From assembly GCF_027596085.1 (NCBI RefSeq), contig NC_072472.1, forward strand, positions 14,535,471 to 14,599,470: 64,000 nt of DNA. The letters run 5' to 3'. The DNA is from Anoplopoma fimbria (Eukaryota > Chordata > Actinopteri > Perciformes > Anoplopomatidae). How positions within the stretch are numbered: position 1 is the stretch's first letter; each line of letters opens with the position of its first letter. Positions 36,092 through 49,526 of the stretch are shown one piece after another. The translations under genes and the position numbers were made by a program. A model generated the notes under the pieces. The model did not search any database and was not told the DNA's origin. It saw only the letters and a program-made list of their open reading frames with translations.

Positions 36092-38700
36092 GTACTCAAC
36101 ATGTATCTGTTCTTCAGATGTGACTCTCAGGTCCCAGCTGCTTGAGGTGGCTGATGTTAACAACTTTATGTTGATGTTGATGTGCAACAGACTTTGAGTC
36201 AGTTTGCTAACTTTATAAGTCTTTTCCACTTGTGTTCAAACACTGCATTTTGCTACTTTTCAATAGATATCACTTATGGACACATTGGCTGCTGTTAAAA
36301 AAACCAACTTACTTTTTAATTAAGGTGCTAAGAAAGGCAAATTAACAACAACTAAATATTGCTGCTTTAACTTCAAGACTGAATTAATTTAAAGATTTAA
36401 TATAAAGTAATTAATACATCATGACTGAGGAGATTGGCCGCCCCTCTACTACATAATACCCTCAGTGGCATTAGGCTTGTTTTGCACCACAAAAGAGCCT
36501 TCTTTTCTTCGGTTTCTCACATCCGCAGATGATACAACAGAAAGGCTGACTCCAAATCAAACACATATTCATTCTAAGGTGATGGACAGAAACATTTGAC
36601 AGGAAGCAACAGGTTTATATGAAATATATGGCTGAAAATAATACTAAGCGAGAGACAAATTGGCTGCTTTTTCAAAGTATCTGTGTCATATTTCACTTGA
36701 CAATAATATGTTGTTAGGGTTATTTTTAGCGGTGAATGATTAGGCCGCCAGTACAGATGCATATAGTCGAGTAAACATGTTGGGGATAGGTGAATATTGC
36801 TCTTTTGGTTGCTAAATGACTGTGTTGGCATGTAAGGGGCGATGCAGCAGATTTATACATGTATATTGTAAAAGCATATGTATGGGCACATTATTTTCAG
36901 TGTATTTCTGCAGCAATTGTGAAATGAACAACACATGTTTATGTTTAAATTATTATGGATGCATAAGTGCAAGCATGTCTTTAAGACAAGTTAACCTGTG
37001 CATGTACTATATATGATGTATTGGGTATTTCCTCTTAAGTGGCGGTGATGTAAAGAGACTGGTTGGTATTTATGTTATGATGTATGAAGTTTTTACAATA
37101 TGTATCAGTGATCTGTAGTGCATTTAAAAGAAGATAAATGTATGGAAATTAATGAATTAGTCACGATTAAGAGAGATTAAAAAGGAGTCATAATGAAAAA
37201 TGAGAATTTAATGGTTGTTAAATAAGCCACAGACACCTGAAATCCCTAAATTATTCAGTTCCTCAAATGAAACAGGATCCAACAATTATTCAATCAGTGT
37301 AATTTTTTTTAAGGACATATGATATCAAAGGAATATGAGAATTTATTTTAACAGTCCAAATGCTCTCACAATTGTTCCACTGAAATGAACACCCACTCAC
37401 TCATGGCAAAAACCAGCGTACACATACATCAAACTCAGTCACACGCTGATTCTATATCATTATTATTCCTGTCTTCCACTCACTCCTCATTTTTCTCCAA
37501 TGTATTTTTGGATAGCCTTTATTCCTACACGTAAAAACACAGACTGTTGTCACAGAGACAGGCATGAGAGCTGACAAGGACAAGCTTTAGCACAAAACCT
37601 CCATCTGATAAGCCTATTTCCTGGCTGAGAGCGGGAAGAGGAGTGGCAGAAAGACAGACAGATAGACAGACAGGTGAGATAAAGAGAGGGAGGAGGGGGT
37701 GCAAAGGGGATGAAAGAAGCAAATGAAAGCGGGCTGGCTGGCAGTGTTTGAACCGTGGGGTCACCTGCACCCCAGGGAGCTGAGTTTCAAGTCTGCAGCG
37801 TAGTGATCAGAACGAATTTAAGCGCAGACCGGAGGGAAGCGGTTGAGATGAAGGGAAAGAGGAGCCACTGAGATTGAGCAAAAAACTGGGAATATGAAGA
37901 GGAAAATCATGTTTTTCCCCACCTCCCTCTGTCCCCATGGAGAGGAATGCATTAGCAGAATGGCAGAAAAGAGCTGAGAGGTCACAACGGTGTTTTTTCC
38001 CCAACAGCACATGCACAGCGTTGCCATCACAAGCAGGCAGCCCAGACAAGACCACAGCATTAACAGAATCAATCCTTATTCATCAGATGAAAGGAAACAG
38101 GTTGTTACTACTGCTGCAGTCACAGATGAACCATCACAACATGCAAAACTGTTTGCTTTATCATCATCCAAGGACCGTCTGATGTGGGATATATTAGTCA
38201 GCCAGATGGACAAGATAAATCAACAAATTATATTCTTTTTACTTCAAGCCACTAAAACGTCAGTTAGCTCCCCATGTATTCTCCGGTGTGGGAGATAAGG
38301 CCCCTGCCGCCTGCCAAATATAATGAGGGACCACATTGATCACTTGAAGCACCGGATAAAGGTATAAAGTACAACTCTGTGATTTGTCAAATAGACCACA
38401 AAGCCAAACAGAATGGACAACAATCAAATGTTACACATCAAAAGACAGGCATGTGTTATACCGCAACAGGCAACCAACAATAAAATGGCTTCTTATTGGA
38501 TTTGCAGCTAAATCAATAATGAAAAACAATTAATGGAAATCAAATCTTCTGTCTCTGCTCAATGTCACACTGTCAGTGTCCTCCTGAAGTCACCTTGGGC
38601 AAACACAGGCAGCCTCTGCACAGCTGTCATCTCTGCTGTCTCTCTCTTACCCATCAAGGCAGTACTCTAAAAACATTTCCTCAACAGAGGCGCTGGATGG
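36092..38700. other. Calneuron upstream (5' intronic) DNA without recognised features
   Basis: This is AT-rich, unique-looking sequence with only short open frames lacking any recognisable family motif. It is presumed to be the intron between the non-coding 5' exon and the first coding exon. Confidence 0.4.
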
Positions 38701-40420
38701 GTTGCCCATCTTGTCACCTAAAGCCGTTTCTCCCGGAGGTCAACCTGGGTCATCCAGCACGCTCTATCTGACCCCAACACCACCAGCAGCGCCTACTGGA
38801 AAGCTGTGAAGCTTGACCAGAACTAGGCTGAGGAGGTGGGGACGTGTAAGCCCTTGATCTTCTGTCAGGTTGTCTGAAACGACGCTTGTTGGATGTTAAC
38901 AGAGTTCTAACCGACGGGGAAAAGAGTTGGACACCCACGACGAGTTGCCACACAGCGCGCATCTGTACCGGAGGGAGCGCAGCTGGATTCGCACCGCCTG
39001 ATGCTCAAAGTCTGCGCTACATGTCGCCCTCATTGCACCAAGAATGGTGTGTCTGAGATTGAAAATATAAAAAAAAACACTCATGCGCGCGACCTTCCTA
39101 AATGCTCGCACCCACAATGCCCAACACAACGCACGCACTCCAACAACGTACACAACACCTTCAATGCGGTTGAAAAGCATAATGTATAGTGATGGGAGTG
39201 CTTTACGTCCCACTGCGTGTTGAGACATTTATACTGTAATTACACTTATAGCGCGCGTGTGATGGACCTATAATCACCGATCAAACCCACACAGCGCGCA
39301 CCGACGCGCGTGGCGCACGCACAGGGCTGTAAAGAGATGCTCAGGAGCAGCTGAACCAGCCGAGTCGGATACTGAATGCATAAATAGACACAGATATCAT
39401 AATACGTTGTCAGCCATTAAAAAAAAAACCAGCACAGCTCATCTAGGCTGTCAAGACATCCATAGATGTCTGTTTCCACATGCACGCGCAACAAGCACGC
39501 CCCGCACATTTACACAGATTACAACAGGTGCAGTCGGCTCTGCGGGACCGACGCATGGGCGGTGGGTCGCGGTAATCACCTTGATCACCTTTAACGCACC
39601 AACCCGGAGGTGGCCCAATAATCAGCCGTCGGGGTGGATGCCTACCTGCCTGCGGAGCGACTGGTTCCCCGGTGTGAGCTTCACCCCGCTCGGTCACAAC
39701 ACCGCTGGCGGAGATGCTGAAGGTGTTTTGAATTGCAAATATATGTTTAGTCTGTTTGCATCCGTCCTGTGCTCTTTAGGAGTCCGTCCGACAGCCAAAG
39801 ATGGACTCATTCAGTCTGTGTCTGGGACCTGCCTCGGGGATTCACCAGTGTGTCATGTGCTCCACACTTTTTTAGATAGTTATTCACAAAAAAAAACCCA
39901 ACATCCACTGGTTAGACGAGGAGGAGGATGGTGCGTGCTGGGAGATTTTGTCCGTTTTTAGCTGAAGCCCAGACACACTCCCAGTCGTTTTCTACATCTC
40001 ACTTCTTATCGCCATATCTTGAGAAAATAGGATGAAGCAGTTGGTAGGTAGAGTGCCAAATCCTCGTCCTATCAGCTCGCCCAGACGGACGCCACCCAGC
40101 CGCCCACGGGTCTGGGTCTAACAACCGGAGCTGGTGCTGCTGCCGTTACCGGGCACCTCTTATCAAAAAAAGATGAATCACGATCTAAATTCAATCTACT
40201 CTGTCGAATCCACGCTGGATGGGGGCCGCTGAGAGCTTTGAGCGCAGATCGGTAAAACAGCGGAGGGATGGGCAGGGATCTCCCGAAGCTCCCGGTGCAT
40301 TGATCACGGCTACTCCCGGTGACAGAGTTAACCCATTTATCTGTCCAGTCCGGTAAGGGAGGGGCCACATGGGGGCCACGGCGGCAGAGGTGAGACTGTG
40401 TATAGGTGAGCGCGGAATAT
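38700..40420 (-). promoter_or_regulatory. caln1: GC-rich, CpG-containing region: likely distal promoter and 5' exon of calneuron
   Basis: The base composition changes sharply here: repeated GCGCGC, CGCGTG, CCGCCCACGGG and GCGCGC words appear in an otherwise AT-rich window. A good minus-strand donor (GCAGGCAG|GTAGGC, exon end near 39646) could close a 5' non-coding exon that splices to the acceptor at 34598. The coding exon needs an upstream exon because it begins at an acceptor. The exact start and the exon are inferred. Confidence 0.5.
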
Positions 40421-40438
40421 GCAATGAGAGCTGCTCGC

Positions 40439-40440
<2 letters not shown>

Positions 40441-40482
<42 letters not shown>

Positions 40483-40496
40483 TGGGGGGGAGTCAA

Positions 40497-40526
<30 letters not shown>
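40441..40526. repeat. GT and GA microsatellites beside the CpG region
   Basis: GT runs from 40441 to about 40480. After a G-rich spacer, GA runs from about 40499 to 40526. Confidence 0.95.
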
Positions 40527-40532
<6 letters not shown>

Positions 40533-41001
40533 GAAAGAGAGGGTGGGGGTGGGGGGTACGGTCCGAGCAATTAAGGGTAATAATGGATCAGTGAAGCTAC
40601 AAGATCTCCCCTGGGGAAGTGTGCTTGTGTGTGTTTTCATTTGTTGCCATTCTTCACAGCTCTAAGAGTCATTGATGACCAATTATGGTGTTTAGGAAAT
40701 GACATCAGCTGCAGTATGCTTTACTTAAATTATGCAGTGTGTGTGTCTTATCCCCCCCCCATCCAAATCTTAATCTTCTTCGTGGACCAGGCGTCAAGAT
40801 TCAAGGCACCTTCCTCCTCCACCCAAACTTCTCTATTTGCCAAGGTTATATCTCCCGTCCTTTTATCTCCTGATCGGACTGTCTGTGCTTTTCGCCCCCT
40901 GCCTCTGAGTAGAATACCCCACCACTCTCATTTACATCCCCTATGCTAATTATGTAACAGCCTGTGACGCCTCTGTTTGCCTCACCAGTGGAACCGCAGC
41001 A

Positions 41002-41005
<4 letters not shown>

Positions 41006-41035
<30 letters not shown>
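41006..41035. repeat. Poly(T) tract of 30 bases
   Basis: A pure T run, perhaps the tail of an old retroposed sequence on the minus strand. No duplication was identified around it. Confidence 0.9.
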
Positions 41036-41037
<2 letters not shown>

Positions 41038-42354
41038 AGCCTTGGCCCTGAAGTTTGAAACTGTGTCTCCCGCGCTGCTGCACTGTTATAATTCAAAGTG
41101 GAAACAGAAACGTGCCTAACAAGCGACTCTTTCTCCCTTCTGCTGCTTGCAAAGGGTTAATGCATTAAGCATGCGCCTCTGGGGTTTAAACAGTAGGGTG
41201 GACAACTATACTGCTGTTTGTCACTGGGAGTTGAAGCATTAGTGAGAAGTAAAGATAACTCAAGTGATTAACGGATGTTTCACCCTGGTGCGATAATAGC
41301 AATGTGGGCAAATTTAATGAGCACAAGAAAGGTTTCTAATAGAGTTTCTCTTGGTTCGTGCAGCCAATCTGAGACACTGAGAAAATCAATTGACCCTTTA
41401 ATTCTCACAGAAATCATGTTGAAGAGGTGGAAGTTATCCGAGCACGTGCCTGTCCGTGGTGCTGATTTCTGTTTGGCGCTCTCCGTGGTGCTGAAGGGCT
41501 TTCTCCAGCAGAGGCAGGACAACAGAAGGTTAAGTGATGCGCCTTATGTCCGCCTTTACAGACAATCTAAGCTGCATGACAGCGATTTATGTGACTTTAT
41601 ATTAGATTTGAGTTTGTTCAAAGGCACCGGTATTATCTAGAGAGAGAGTTAGAGGCTATCTACTTTTCATACATCACCACTAATTCTATAAAAAAAATCG
41701 ATAAATGTAATTTGATAGATATAACTGAGGATTGATGAACCCTTATAGCCTAAAAATATTATAATATGCACGTCCCAAAAAAAATAATCATGTACAGCTG
41801 GGTGACAAAAAAGTGAAAAACCAAACAGTGTGAGATGGAAAATATTAAATGACACACTTCTACAGTAAAGTCAAGTATGTCTAGGACTTATTCCCATTAT
41901 GATAATGATGAAAAGATATAGATGCAGGAGTATGTGACATCATACTATAACATAAGCAAAATAAATATATCACAATCAATAAAAACACTTCAAGGTCCAG
42001 ATCATTACATCATGCATTGTAAAAGTCTTCTTTTCCTTAACGTTTTAACTTATAGCCAAGGCTTTATGTATTGAATGAAAACTTCCAATAGCTCAGAAAT
42101 TAAATGAAGGAGTTAGTCCTTTGCTCAATCTTGTGTTGTGCTTGGTTTTACTATTTTATAGTTTTATAAACTCATACCTGTGATAAGTATCTTAAATTGG
42201 TGTACTCTATACTCTTTAGTAGCATGGGACAGTTGCCTAGCTGGTTTATATTGTAGGACATGATATCAATATATAAGCAGCCACAAGCATCTTTCTCATA
42301 GATTTAAGTATCTCAACTGTACTGGAGGGATTGAAAACATTATTCTTAAATAAA

Positions 42355-42515
42355 TTCTGTCATTTGTGGTTTTGATGCAGAAGGCTGTTTGACATGTTGC
42401 TCCAAAATCCTACATAGATGTTCAAGTGGGTTGAAATCTGGTGACTGTGAAAGTCATAGCTCATCATTCACATCATTTGCATACCCATCAAACCATTCAG
42501 TGAGTCCTGTAGCAT
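42355..42515 (-). pseudogene. Relic of a Tc1/mariner-type transposase (C-terminal DDE part)
   Basis: Read on the minus strand, one frame gives ...WFDGYANDVNDEL, a stop codon, then LSQSPDFNPLEHLCRILEQH. The SPD-NP-EHL block is the hallmark around the last catalytic acidic residue of Tc1/mariner transposases. The fragment is short and interrupted, with no terminal inverted repeats seen nearby, so it is dead. Confidence 0.75.
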
Positions 42516-43544
42516 GTTTCCTTTAATTTGTTGCCCATTAGTTGGTTAAAAGGTCAGACTAAAAATTTCACCCACTACTGGGTCACATCCAGTCCACCAT
42601 ATTACCGGAGTCCATCTGCTGTCCTAGACACAGCTGTGTGGCGGATATCTTGCCAGGTGATCATTTAAATCTCATGGTGAGCTGAGCACAATTTTCTGAG
42701 GGAATTGAGAAATCCACTTAAGCTTCTTTTTTTGGGGGGATGGTGAATTGGTCATGCACTGTTCGATATGCTGCAAAGAAGCGGCATTTGCAATACACAT
42801 TAGAAAAGAAAGAAAGAAATCACTCTGTCACATAATAGCGAAATGTCAGCCGCTCCTCTTTGTGCCTCCATCAATACAAACCTCTCCACTGAGTCAAAGA
42901 ACTTGACTTATTTTCAGCTGTGCTACAGTTCCCTGCTGACTGGCTTATACACTTCACACTGAGTATAACATGGATTTTACATTCACAACTGGATCTTGCT
43001 TAGTGATCTGAGGGAATTGGCAATTGGAAAAACCTCAGCCTTCACAAATAGTAGGAGTCGTGATACAAAGTCTAAACCATCCAATAGAGCCACAGGGACA
43101 CGCTTACATGGACTCTGACCTCACGATGAATCAATACAGGGAGTCATGTCGGCAATCAAAAAGGCTGCCCTATTTCTTCCAGTAATGTTTGCTTTGTCAG
43201 ACCATTTATTGCTCACTAATAGAGATATGCCTTTATCCACCTTCCCGAGCTTTAATCACTACATAACCGTGACCATGACTAAAACATAGCCTGAAGTGAC
43301 AGACTTAACACACTAGATTATTTTAATTAGAATGTTGACAGTGGAGAGTGCCAAGAAACATAAGGAAAGGACATCCAGTAAAAAAGAGTCTTAAAAGGGC
43401 TGAGTTTTTGAACCTTGGAGCATTTGTGATTTGCACAGGACTAAAATCCAGTCAAATGTAATCAACAAATAAGTAAAACAGTATTAAATTGTCCACAATT
43501 AAACAAAAAGAAGAAAACTAGCCATTAGCAGACCAGACTAGAAT

Positions 43545-43830
43545 TACAGCCTGGCCATTGTATGCCTCCGCCAACCAGTTAAGTTGCAGTTTACATCCAT
43601 GTCATTATTTTATCCTATTAGATATTTATGTGAAATTGTCTTAATTAGCATATTAATACTTGAATTATGGCCCCAAAAGTGCTTTGTGAAGTCACAGTAA
43701 CCTTTGACCACCAAATTTGCTAAATTTGAATACATTTCCTCTACTTGTTCCTGATATATCGCATTTACGAGAATAGGACAGACGGACGAACAACCCGAAA
43801 ACATAATGCCTGTTACCATGGCTAAAAAGA
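43545..43830. mobile_element. Dispersed teleost repeat ending in 'acccgaaaacataatgcc'
   Basis: It carries the words 'ttgtatgcctccgccaacca', 'catccatgtcattattt', 'cagtaacctttgacca', 'gacagacggacgaac' and 'aacccgaaaacataatgcct'. I recognise this order from a common fish interspersed repeat. It is non-coding, and its class is not determinable here. Confidence 0.55.
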
Positions 43831-46800
43831 GAAAGGGGCCAGAGTGGGTTTATAGATTGAAAGAGACTCTGTTGAGGTCACACTACAACAGTCTTCTGAA
43901 CAAGAAGATTAGCATTTCAAAGATCATATGGCAATTTATTTCCTACGCGAAAGTGAAAGGTGGGGATAATGTGCTGCTTTAATAGCCTCTTTCAGAGTGG
44001 TGTGTTTATCAAAATGAAAGGATTATCTTGAGGAGTGGCAAAGTTTGTGATGTCAGTTGAGTCTTATGATGATAAAACTGAAACTGGAGATAATAGAAAA
44101 TTAACTGTACCTTTCTGTCTTAATACTGCGGTGTAGAGCTGCAGAAGACACGGCCCTCTTCTGTATACATGTGTGGCATTTCAATTACATCTGATATAAA
44201 TCCTGTCTACTTTGTAAAGTTATGACTGCCTTGATCTTGTTTCCTGCTCCCTAACGAAGTGGGAACCTGGCAGGTACACAGGAACATGAGAATGAATATT
44301 ATGGTTTCAGATCACAACCCTGCTGTATAATACATTCAACATCTCTTCAAATCTAACCTCATTTTTGTTAGCATTTAAATATTGTCATCATCCATTCCAC
44401 TCCACATCCCTGTCATACTTATTCAAAGTCCTGCAGCAATGATGACCTTCCATGGGGACAAAACAGAATTCTGTCAGCTAGAGTTTTCCCCCCGTAGGCA
44501 TCACCGAAAATTTAAATTTAAACCCCTAAGGAGGTTAATTCACAATCACATATGTACCCTGGATTGTGAACAGGGGGAGATATTACAACTATCAGCAGAT
44601 AAGTGTGATACAGTGCGTTTTTGTGCGTTTTTGTGCGAACAAAAGAGAGAGATCAAGAGAAATCTGTGGTGACAGGTGAATGTTGGAACTGGACCTGACA
44701 TAAATATATAACCCAATCACAACATTACAGCTCAAAGGTCAACCAGCCAAACAACAACTTTGGTCATCATGTGCCCTTATTAAAATCTCTGTCTCAAAGT
44801 GCTCCACACACACAAACGAACAATACATGTCCTGTAAAATATACAATACCCTCAAAAGGGTAAAATGTAAAGTTCCCCTCAGGGAGGTTACATCCGCAAC
44901 AGCTCATAAATAATGCAACACTGACTGGTTTTAACATCCACACAGAGAGAGAGAGTATGTGCAGACATAGACGTGACATGGAAACATTGAACAAGATAAT
45001 GAACGTTATGTCAGATTTAACTTCAAACAGTAAAGATGACTGACATTTTGTAGGTTGTGGAAGAAAAATAAATAAAAAAAATGTAACTATCATTTTGCTT
45101 GGGGCACTAAGACGAAAGCCAGAGCTATCTTTTCCAATGCTATATAAAGGCACTACTTTTTAACAAGATGTTTTGTTACACAGAACCATCTGAGAAGCCG
45201 ATCCTTTAAAAAAAATGCATGGCAAATGATTGAAAGAAATATCAGTCAAGAAAATTCTACAGAATCCAGTCAGGAGTAGAACAAAAACATATTTTCCATG
45301 GTGAAAAGCCTCAAGGACATTCTTTACTTTTCTTTCTATGAAAGAATATTCTCAAGGTCTGATATAATTGATGCCATAGCAGCATCTACGTTAACCATTT
45401 TTAGGATCCTCCATTGTTGTTTAGATAACAACAGTCACAACTCATTATCATCTCCCACACACAAATATCACGTAGCTGCTATTGGCTCCTCACAGGATAC
45501 TGATTAGTCCGTGCAGTGGCTTGTTGGACACAAAATGCATTACTTGAACCCTGAAAATATGGATCTTTATGTCATCCCACGATGGAAATACACATAAATA
45601 TGCTGTACTTGCTACATTACTTTAAGGATCATAAGTTGTAATGGGTGTGACAAATTTGACTCTTTTAGTTCACTAAAGCATGGGCAAGGTACTCATAAGA
45701 CTTTATAAAAAGTGGCAAACCTTTAAAATGTTTAACAGATATCTCAGTAAATAACATTGTACTTGCAATCAATACTGAATATCTTAAAGGTATCAATGTT
45801 GAATGTTGTATCTGTGCTTGTATGCTTCAGATATGAGGCTTAAAGTAACCAAATGTGTTCACAATACATTACTGAGGACTAATGAGGATTAGATTACTGC
45901 AAACAGCAAGTACCTACTTTATAAGAAGAAGTGACCTTATTCTGTCAGTCAGTGAGTTCCCCATTCCATATTATATGTATGAACAGAATAACAGATGCTC
46001 TTCATAGTAAATTCAAATGTTTTGGCAGAACCATCACATCACCATCCACCATTTTATAATCACTACTCTCAGCTGTAAGCAGATCCTGTTTTTCCTTTGC
46101 ATATTGAATGATGTGAAAATGGTATCCTTCTACACCATATTCAAAAATGGGGCAATTTTAGATGTCATGGTTGCATTAGTGAGCATATTTGATCTAAACA
46201 TTTTACCCCCACTAGGAATGTGCTGTATTTGCATAATGGAAAAACTGTCTGAATTAGTATATAGCATGCAACTAGAACACAAAGAGTGTCTTTGAAAAAG
46301 TCAATGAAGCTTCACCTGCTCACTGTTTGTAAGCTGTCAGCTAAATTACTAAAGTATAGTGTGTTTGACAGCCTGTAATGACATAAGCCACGGTAACTTT
46401 AACATAGTCTGTCGCCCGTGCTGTCCACAGAGCATAAAATTAGGAATTACTGACAACTCCAGGGTGGTAACAGGCAAAGCGAGAGGCTGGTAAAGCTCCT
46501 AACGAGGTAGCCGTGCACTACACCACCCGATGACCTGCATGTACCTGCTGGAGACATGATGGATGTATCCTCAAAATGTAACACTGCTTCCATTTGGAGA
46601 TTACTGGGTGACTCATCGTCACCCTTAAATAGATGGATACGCTCAGGAATACACATACACACACACTCACAATATAACATCCTGCTATGTGTCAGTCAGT
46701 CAGCGTTGTTTATTGCTGACATTTCTGATGCACAGATCCATTCTTTATGTTCTTTGCAGATCTCATTTCCTCATTTAATGATCTAGTAATATTTTGTTAA

Positions 46801-47080
46801 ATTAAAAGCTCAATTTATCCCCCAGTTTCCCCAGCATTCAATAGGAGGTGTTAAACCCTGGAGCTGTTACATTTTAATCTGGTTTTAGGGGAAGTTTAGT
46901 GCAACTTGATGGCTTAAATGCTATTTTAGAAGAAAAATGAGGTGATGTATAAATATATTATCATTTTTGGCATGAAAATGCTTAAATGTAAGGCTGAAAA
47001 TATCAGCTATTCAATATAAGTATATCAATAATCAGCCTTCAGAAAATCTCATATCAGCGGAACCCTGGCAAACATATACA
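43831..47080. other. Intergenic DNA without recognised features
   Basis: AT-rich sequence with small frames only. No exon with splice sites plus a recognisable family, no RNA gene and no clear element ends were seen. Confidence 0.45.
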
Positions 47081-47089
47081 CGCACACGC

Positions 47090-47176
<87 letters not shown>
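47081..47176. repeat. CA dinucleotide array with CACG variants
   Basis: About 48 units. The first few are interrupted by G and the rest are perfect. Further shorter AC runs occur at 47718-47800. Confidence 0.95.
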
Positions 47177-47177
<1 letters not shown>

Positions 47178-47713
47178 CATGAATAAATCTCACACCTTGG
47201 TGGGTTTAAGCTGGTCTAGTCCGTTTTCTCTTCTGAGCCAGGCAGATGCCAGTCCATCATCCCTCCAGACACCCAAATTCAGCTGCAGCAGAGTTCTTCT
47301 TATCCTGTCTGGTTCCAAATGGTTTGAGGTTGGATCAGCCTGAATTTATATCCAAAAAGCACACAAACGCAGTACGTGGACAGAGTCAACAAACAAATAA
47401 AAACGTTTCTCTCTACACATTTCGTGTTAATCTCCAGATATCTTTCTGTATAACTTATGTCTTAACAGGGAGAGTAAAGGCAAACCAACAGCAAGAGACG
47501 AGCAGCAAAAAGAAAAATTAAAGTAACTGAATCAATGAAATGAGATAGAATTGAGTGCCCAAAAGTAATCCTTCTCCGTCTGAGCAGCATTGTTAGCACA
47601 TGCACAATAAAGGTTCCTTTAAAAACTCACGCTGGAGTCACTCCAGCGCAAGACACAAAATAAGCACAGACTCACTTCTGTAGACACACACAAAAGCAAT
47701 AAAACCCCATCAT

Positions 47714-47760
<47 letters not shown>

Positions 47761-47771
47761 CACTACCGCAT

Positions 47772-47806
<35 letters not shown>

Positions 47807-48444
47807 GACCTAAATGACCTAAATGAGGATTAATTAAAACACGATTACATGTCTATTAATTCCTGATATGGTAATGTTCCTGGCGTCACTGCTGCTCTCA
47901 GGGAAAGTCTGAGGGATGAAAATTAAACGGATTACAAGTTCATCTGAGCTCAAAACTTTGCAAAGTAAACAAACAATTCTGCAAATGAGTTCTCACACAA
48001 TTCCGACACTAAAAAACACTGCCCAAGAGAAAAAAAATAGCAAAGGCTATTCAGAACCATGTTTTAGGAAAAACCTTTAATTTCTTGTATTCTTGTTGGT
48101 TATCTTAAGGCATTTCTATTAATTAGTATGAAAAGAAACTCAACAATGCTGGACAAAAACCTTTTACTCTATTGAATTTGTAAATAAATGTACTGAAAAA
48201 TAGTTTTGAAACCTATCAAGCGTAAGAACACACATAGTAACAACAACTGTCCAAAGACTCACCGCGATACATTCTCATATCACTGGAGCTACAGGTTAAA
48301 CAGAATTGATAAAGCAGTCCCTGCCCGAGGCATCTTGTTTCAGTAGATACATATCACAGTGAATGCTGCACGGACAAGATGTTTCTTTATCTCAGACTTT
48401 TGGATCGGTCCTCTGTAGCTTTTAGAATACCTCACAAAAAGCCC

Positions 48445-48490
48445 ATTGCCCATTTAAATTCACCCTTTGGGATGAATTTAAATGGGCAAT
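48445..48490. repeat. Perfect hairpin: 18-bp arms, 10-base loop
   Basis: The left arm ATTGCCCATTTAAATTCA (48445-48462) and right arm TGAATTTAAATGGGCAAT (48473-48490) are exact reverse complements. The loop CCCTTTGGGA is itself partly self-complementary. Confidence 0.95.
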
Positions 48491-49512
48491 TCACTTTTGT
48501 CTTCATAGCCAGCATACTGTTTATAGCAGCATGTCAAAACAGTCTGGAGCTTATTGCAAGTGAAGACCATTCCCTGCAGCTAATAATTTCCTTGTCAATA
48601 ATGCATGAAGTCATATAAATCACAATATGTCTGTTTATCCAGCCCCCCCAAGGTCACTTCTCTTCCTCTGCTTCCTCTTCTCATCTATTTCTCATCCTGC
48701 AGCCCTCATTTCTTCCCCACAATGGCAACCTGAACATTATCCCTCATCATCCTTTTCAATCCGGCTCCCAACTCTCACTCAGTCGTGTAAATAAGTAATG
48801 ACCATCTTGGCGTGATTCTAAGTTAGTTTGTTTTCTTTGAGACAAACTCAGCCTGCAAAAATCAAACATCACTGCTCCGCTGAAGGGCATGTCTGTGCAC
48901 GTGTGCACACTGCAGACCTGTAAATGCACGCACATGCGCGTGATCGTACACAAACAGGCACGTACACACACACTCGACAGTACAGCTACAACCCCGAATC
49001 CCTACTGAGCCATCACAAGTCACGGCTCTCTAAATTAAATAACATCAAACTAGATTAAAGTAAATGAAACATCACAGAGGAGCCGAGGATGGAATGGTTG
49101 TGCAGGGATAGCGAGGGGGAGAAGAGAGGGAGAGAGGTGGGAAAGACAGGCAGCTAAAGAGTTTATCTATATTTAAGGTGAAAGAGAGGTCGTGGGGAGA
49201 AAGAGGTGAGGAAGAAGAGAGAAAAGGGGAAGGTGAAGTTAAGGAGAAAGTGTGAATAATGGAGAAGCGAAGAGCAGGGAAGAGCAGGAAGGTTACAGTA
49301 AACAAACGCTTGATGAGGAGTCAGGAGGACTGCGTGTGCGTGTGCATGTGTATGTGTGTATGCACGTGTGTGTTTTTCTAAATCTGTAAAACATCTCTAT
49401 TTGTAAACCAAATCTAAATCTGAAGATAATGTGATGGAAATATAAGTTGTTTCATGTGTGGCCAGCTAGTCAGACTCAAGCTACAGGAATATTCAACTCA
49501 GCTGCCATGGGA

Positions 49513-49526
49513 ATTGCCATGGCAAC
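49513..49526. promoter_or_regulatory. RFX X-box-like motif
   Basis: ATTGCCATGGCAAC differs by one base from the palindromic X-box bound by RFX factors. It is a single intergenic motif with no adjacent gene, so its function is uncertain. Confidence 0.35.

Noticed and set aside
39443..39697. Upstream in-frame N-terminal extension for calneuron via the donor near 39646
   Set aside because: The only frame compatible with the first coding exon contains a TGA and no downstream ATG; the open frame present there is in the wrong phase.
39407..39961. 184-codon plus-strand open frame in the GC-rich region
   Set aside because: GC-rich DNA lowers stop-codon frequency; no family motif; opposite in strand to the gene expected to use this promoter.
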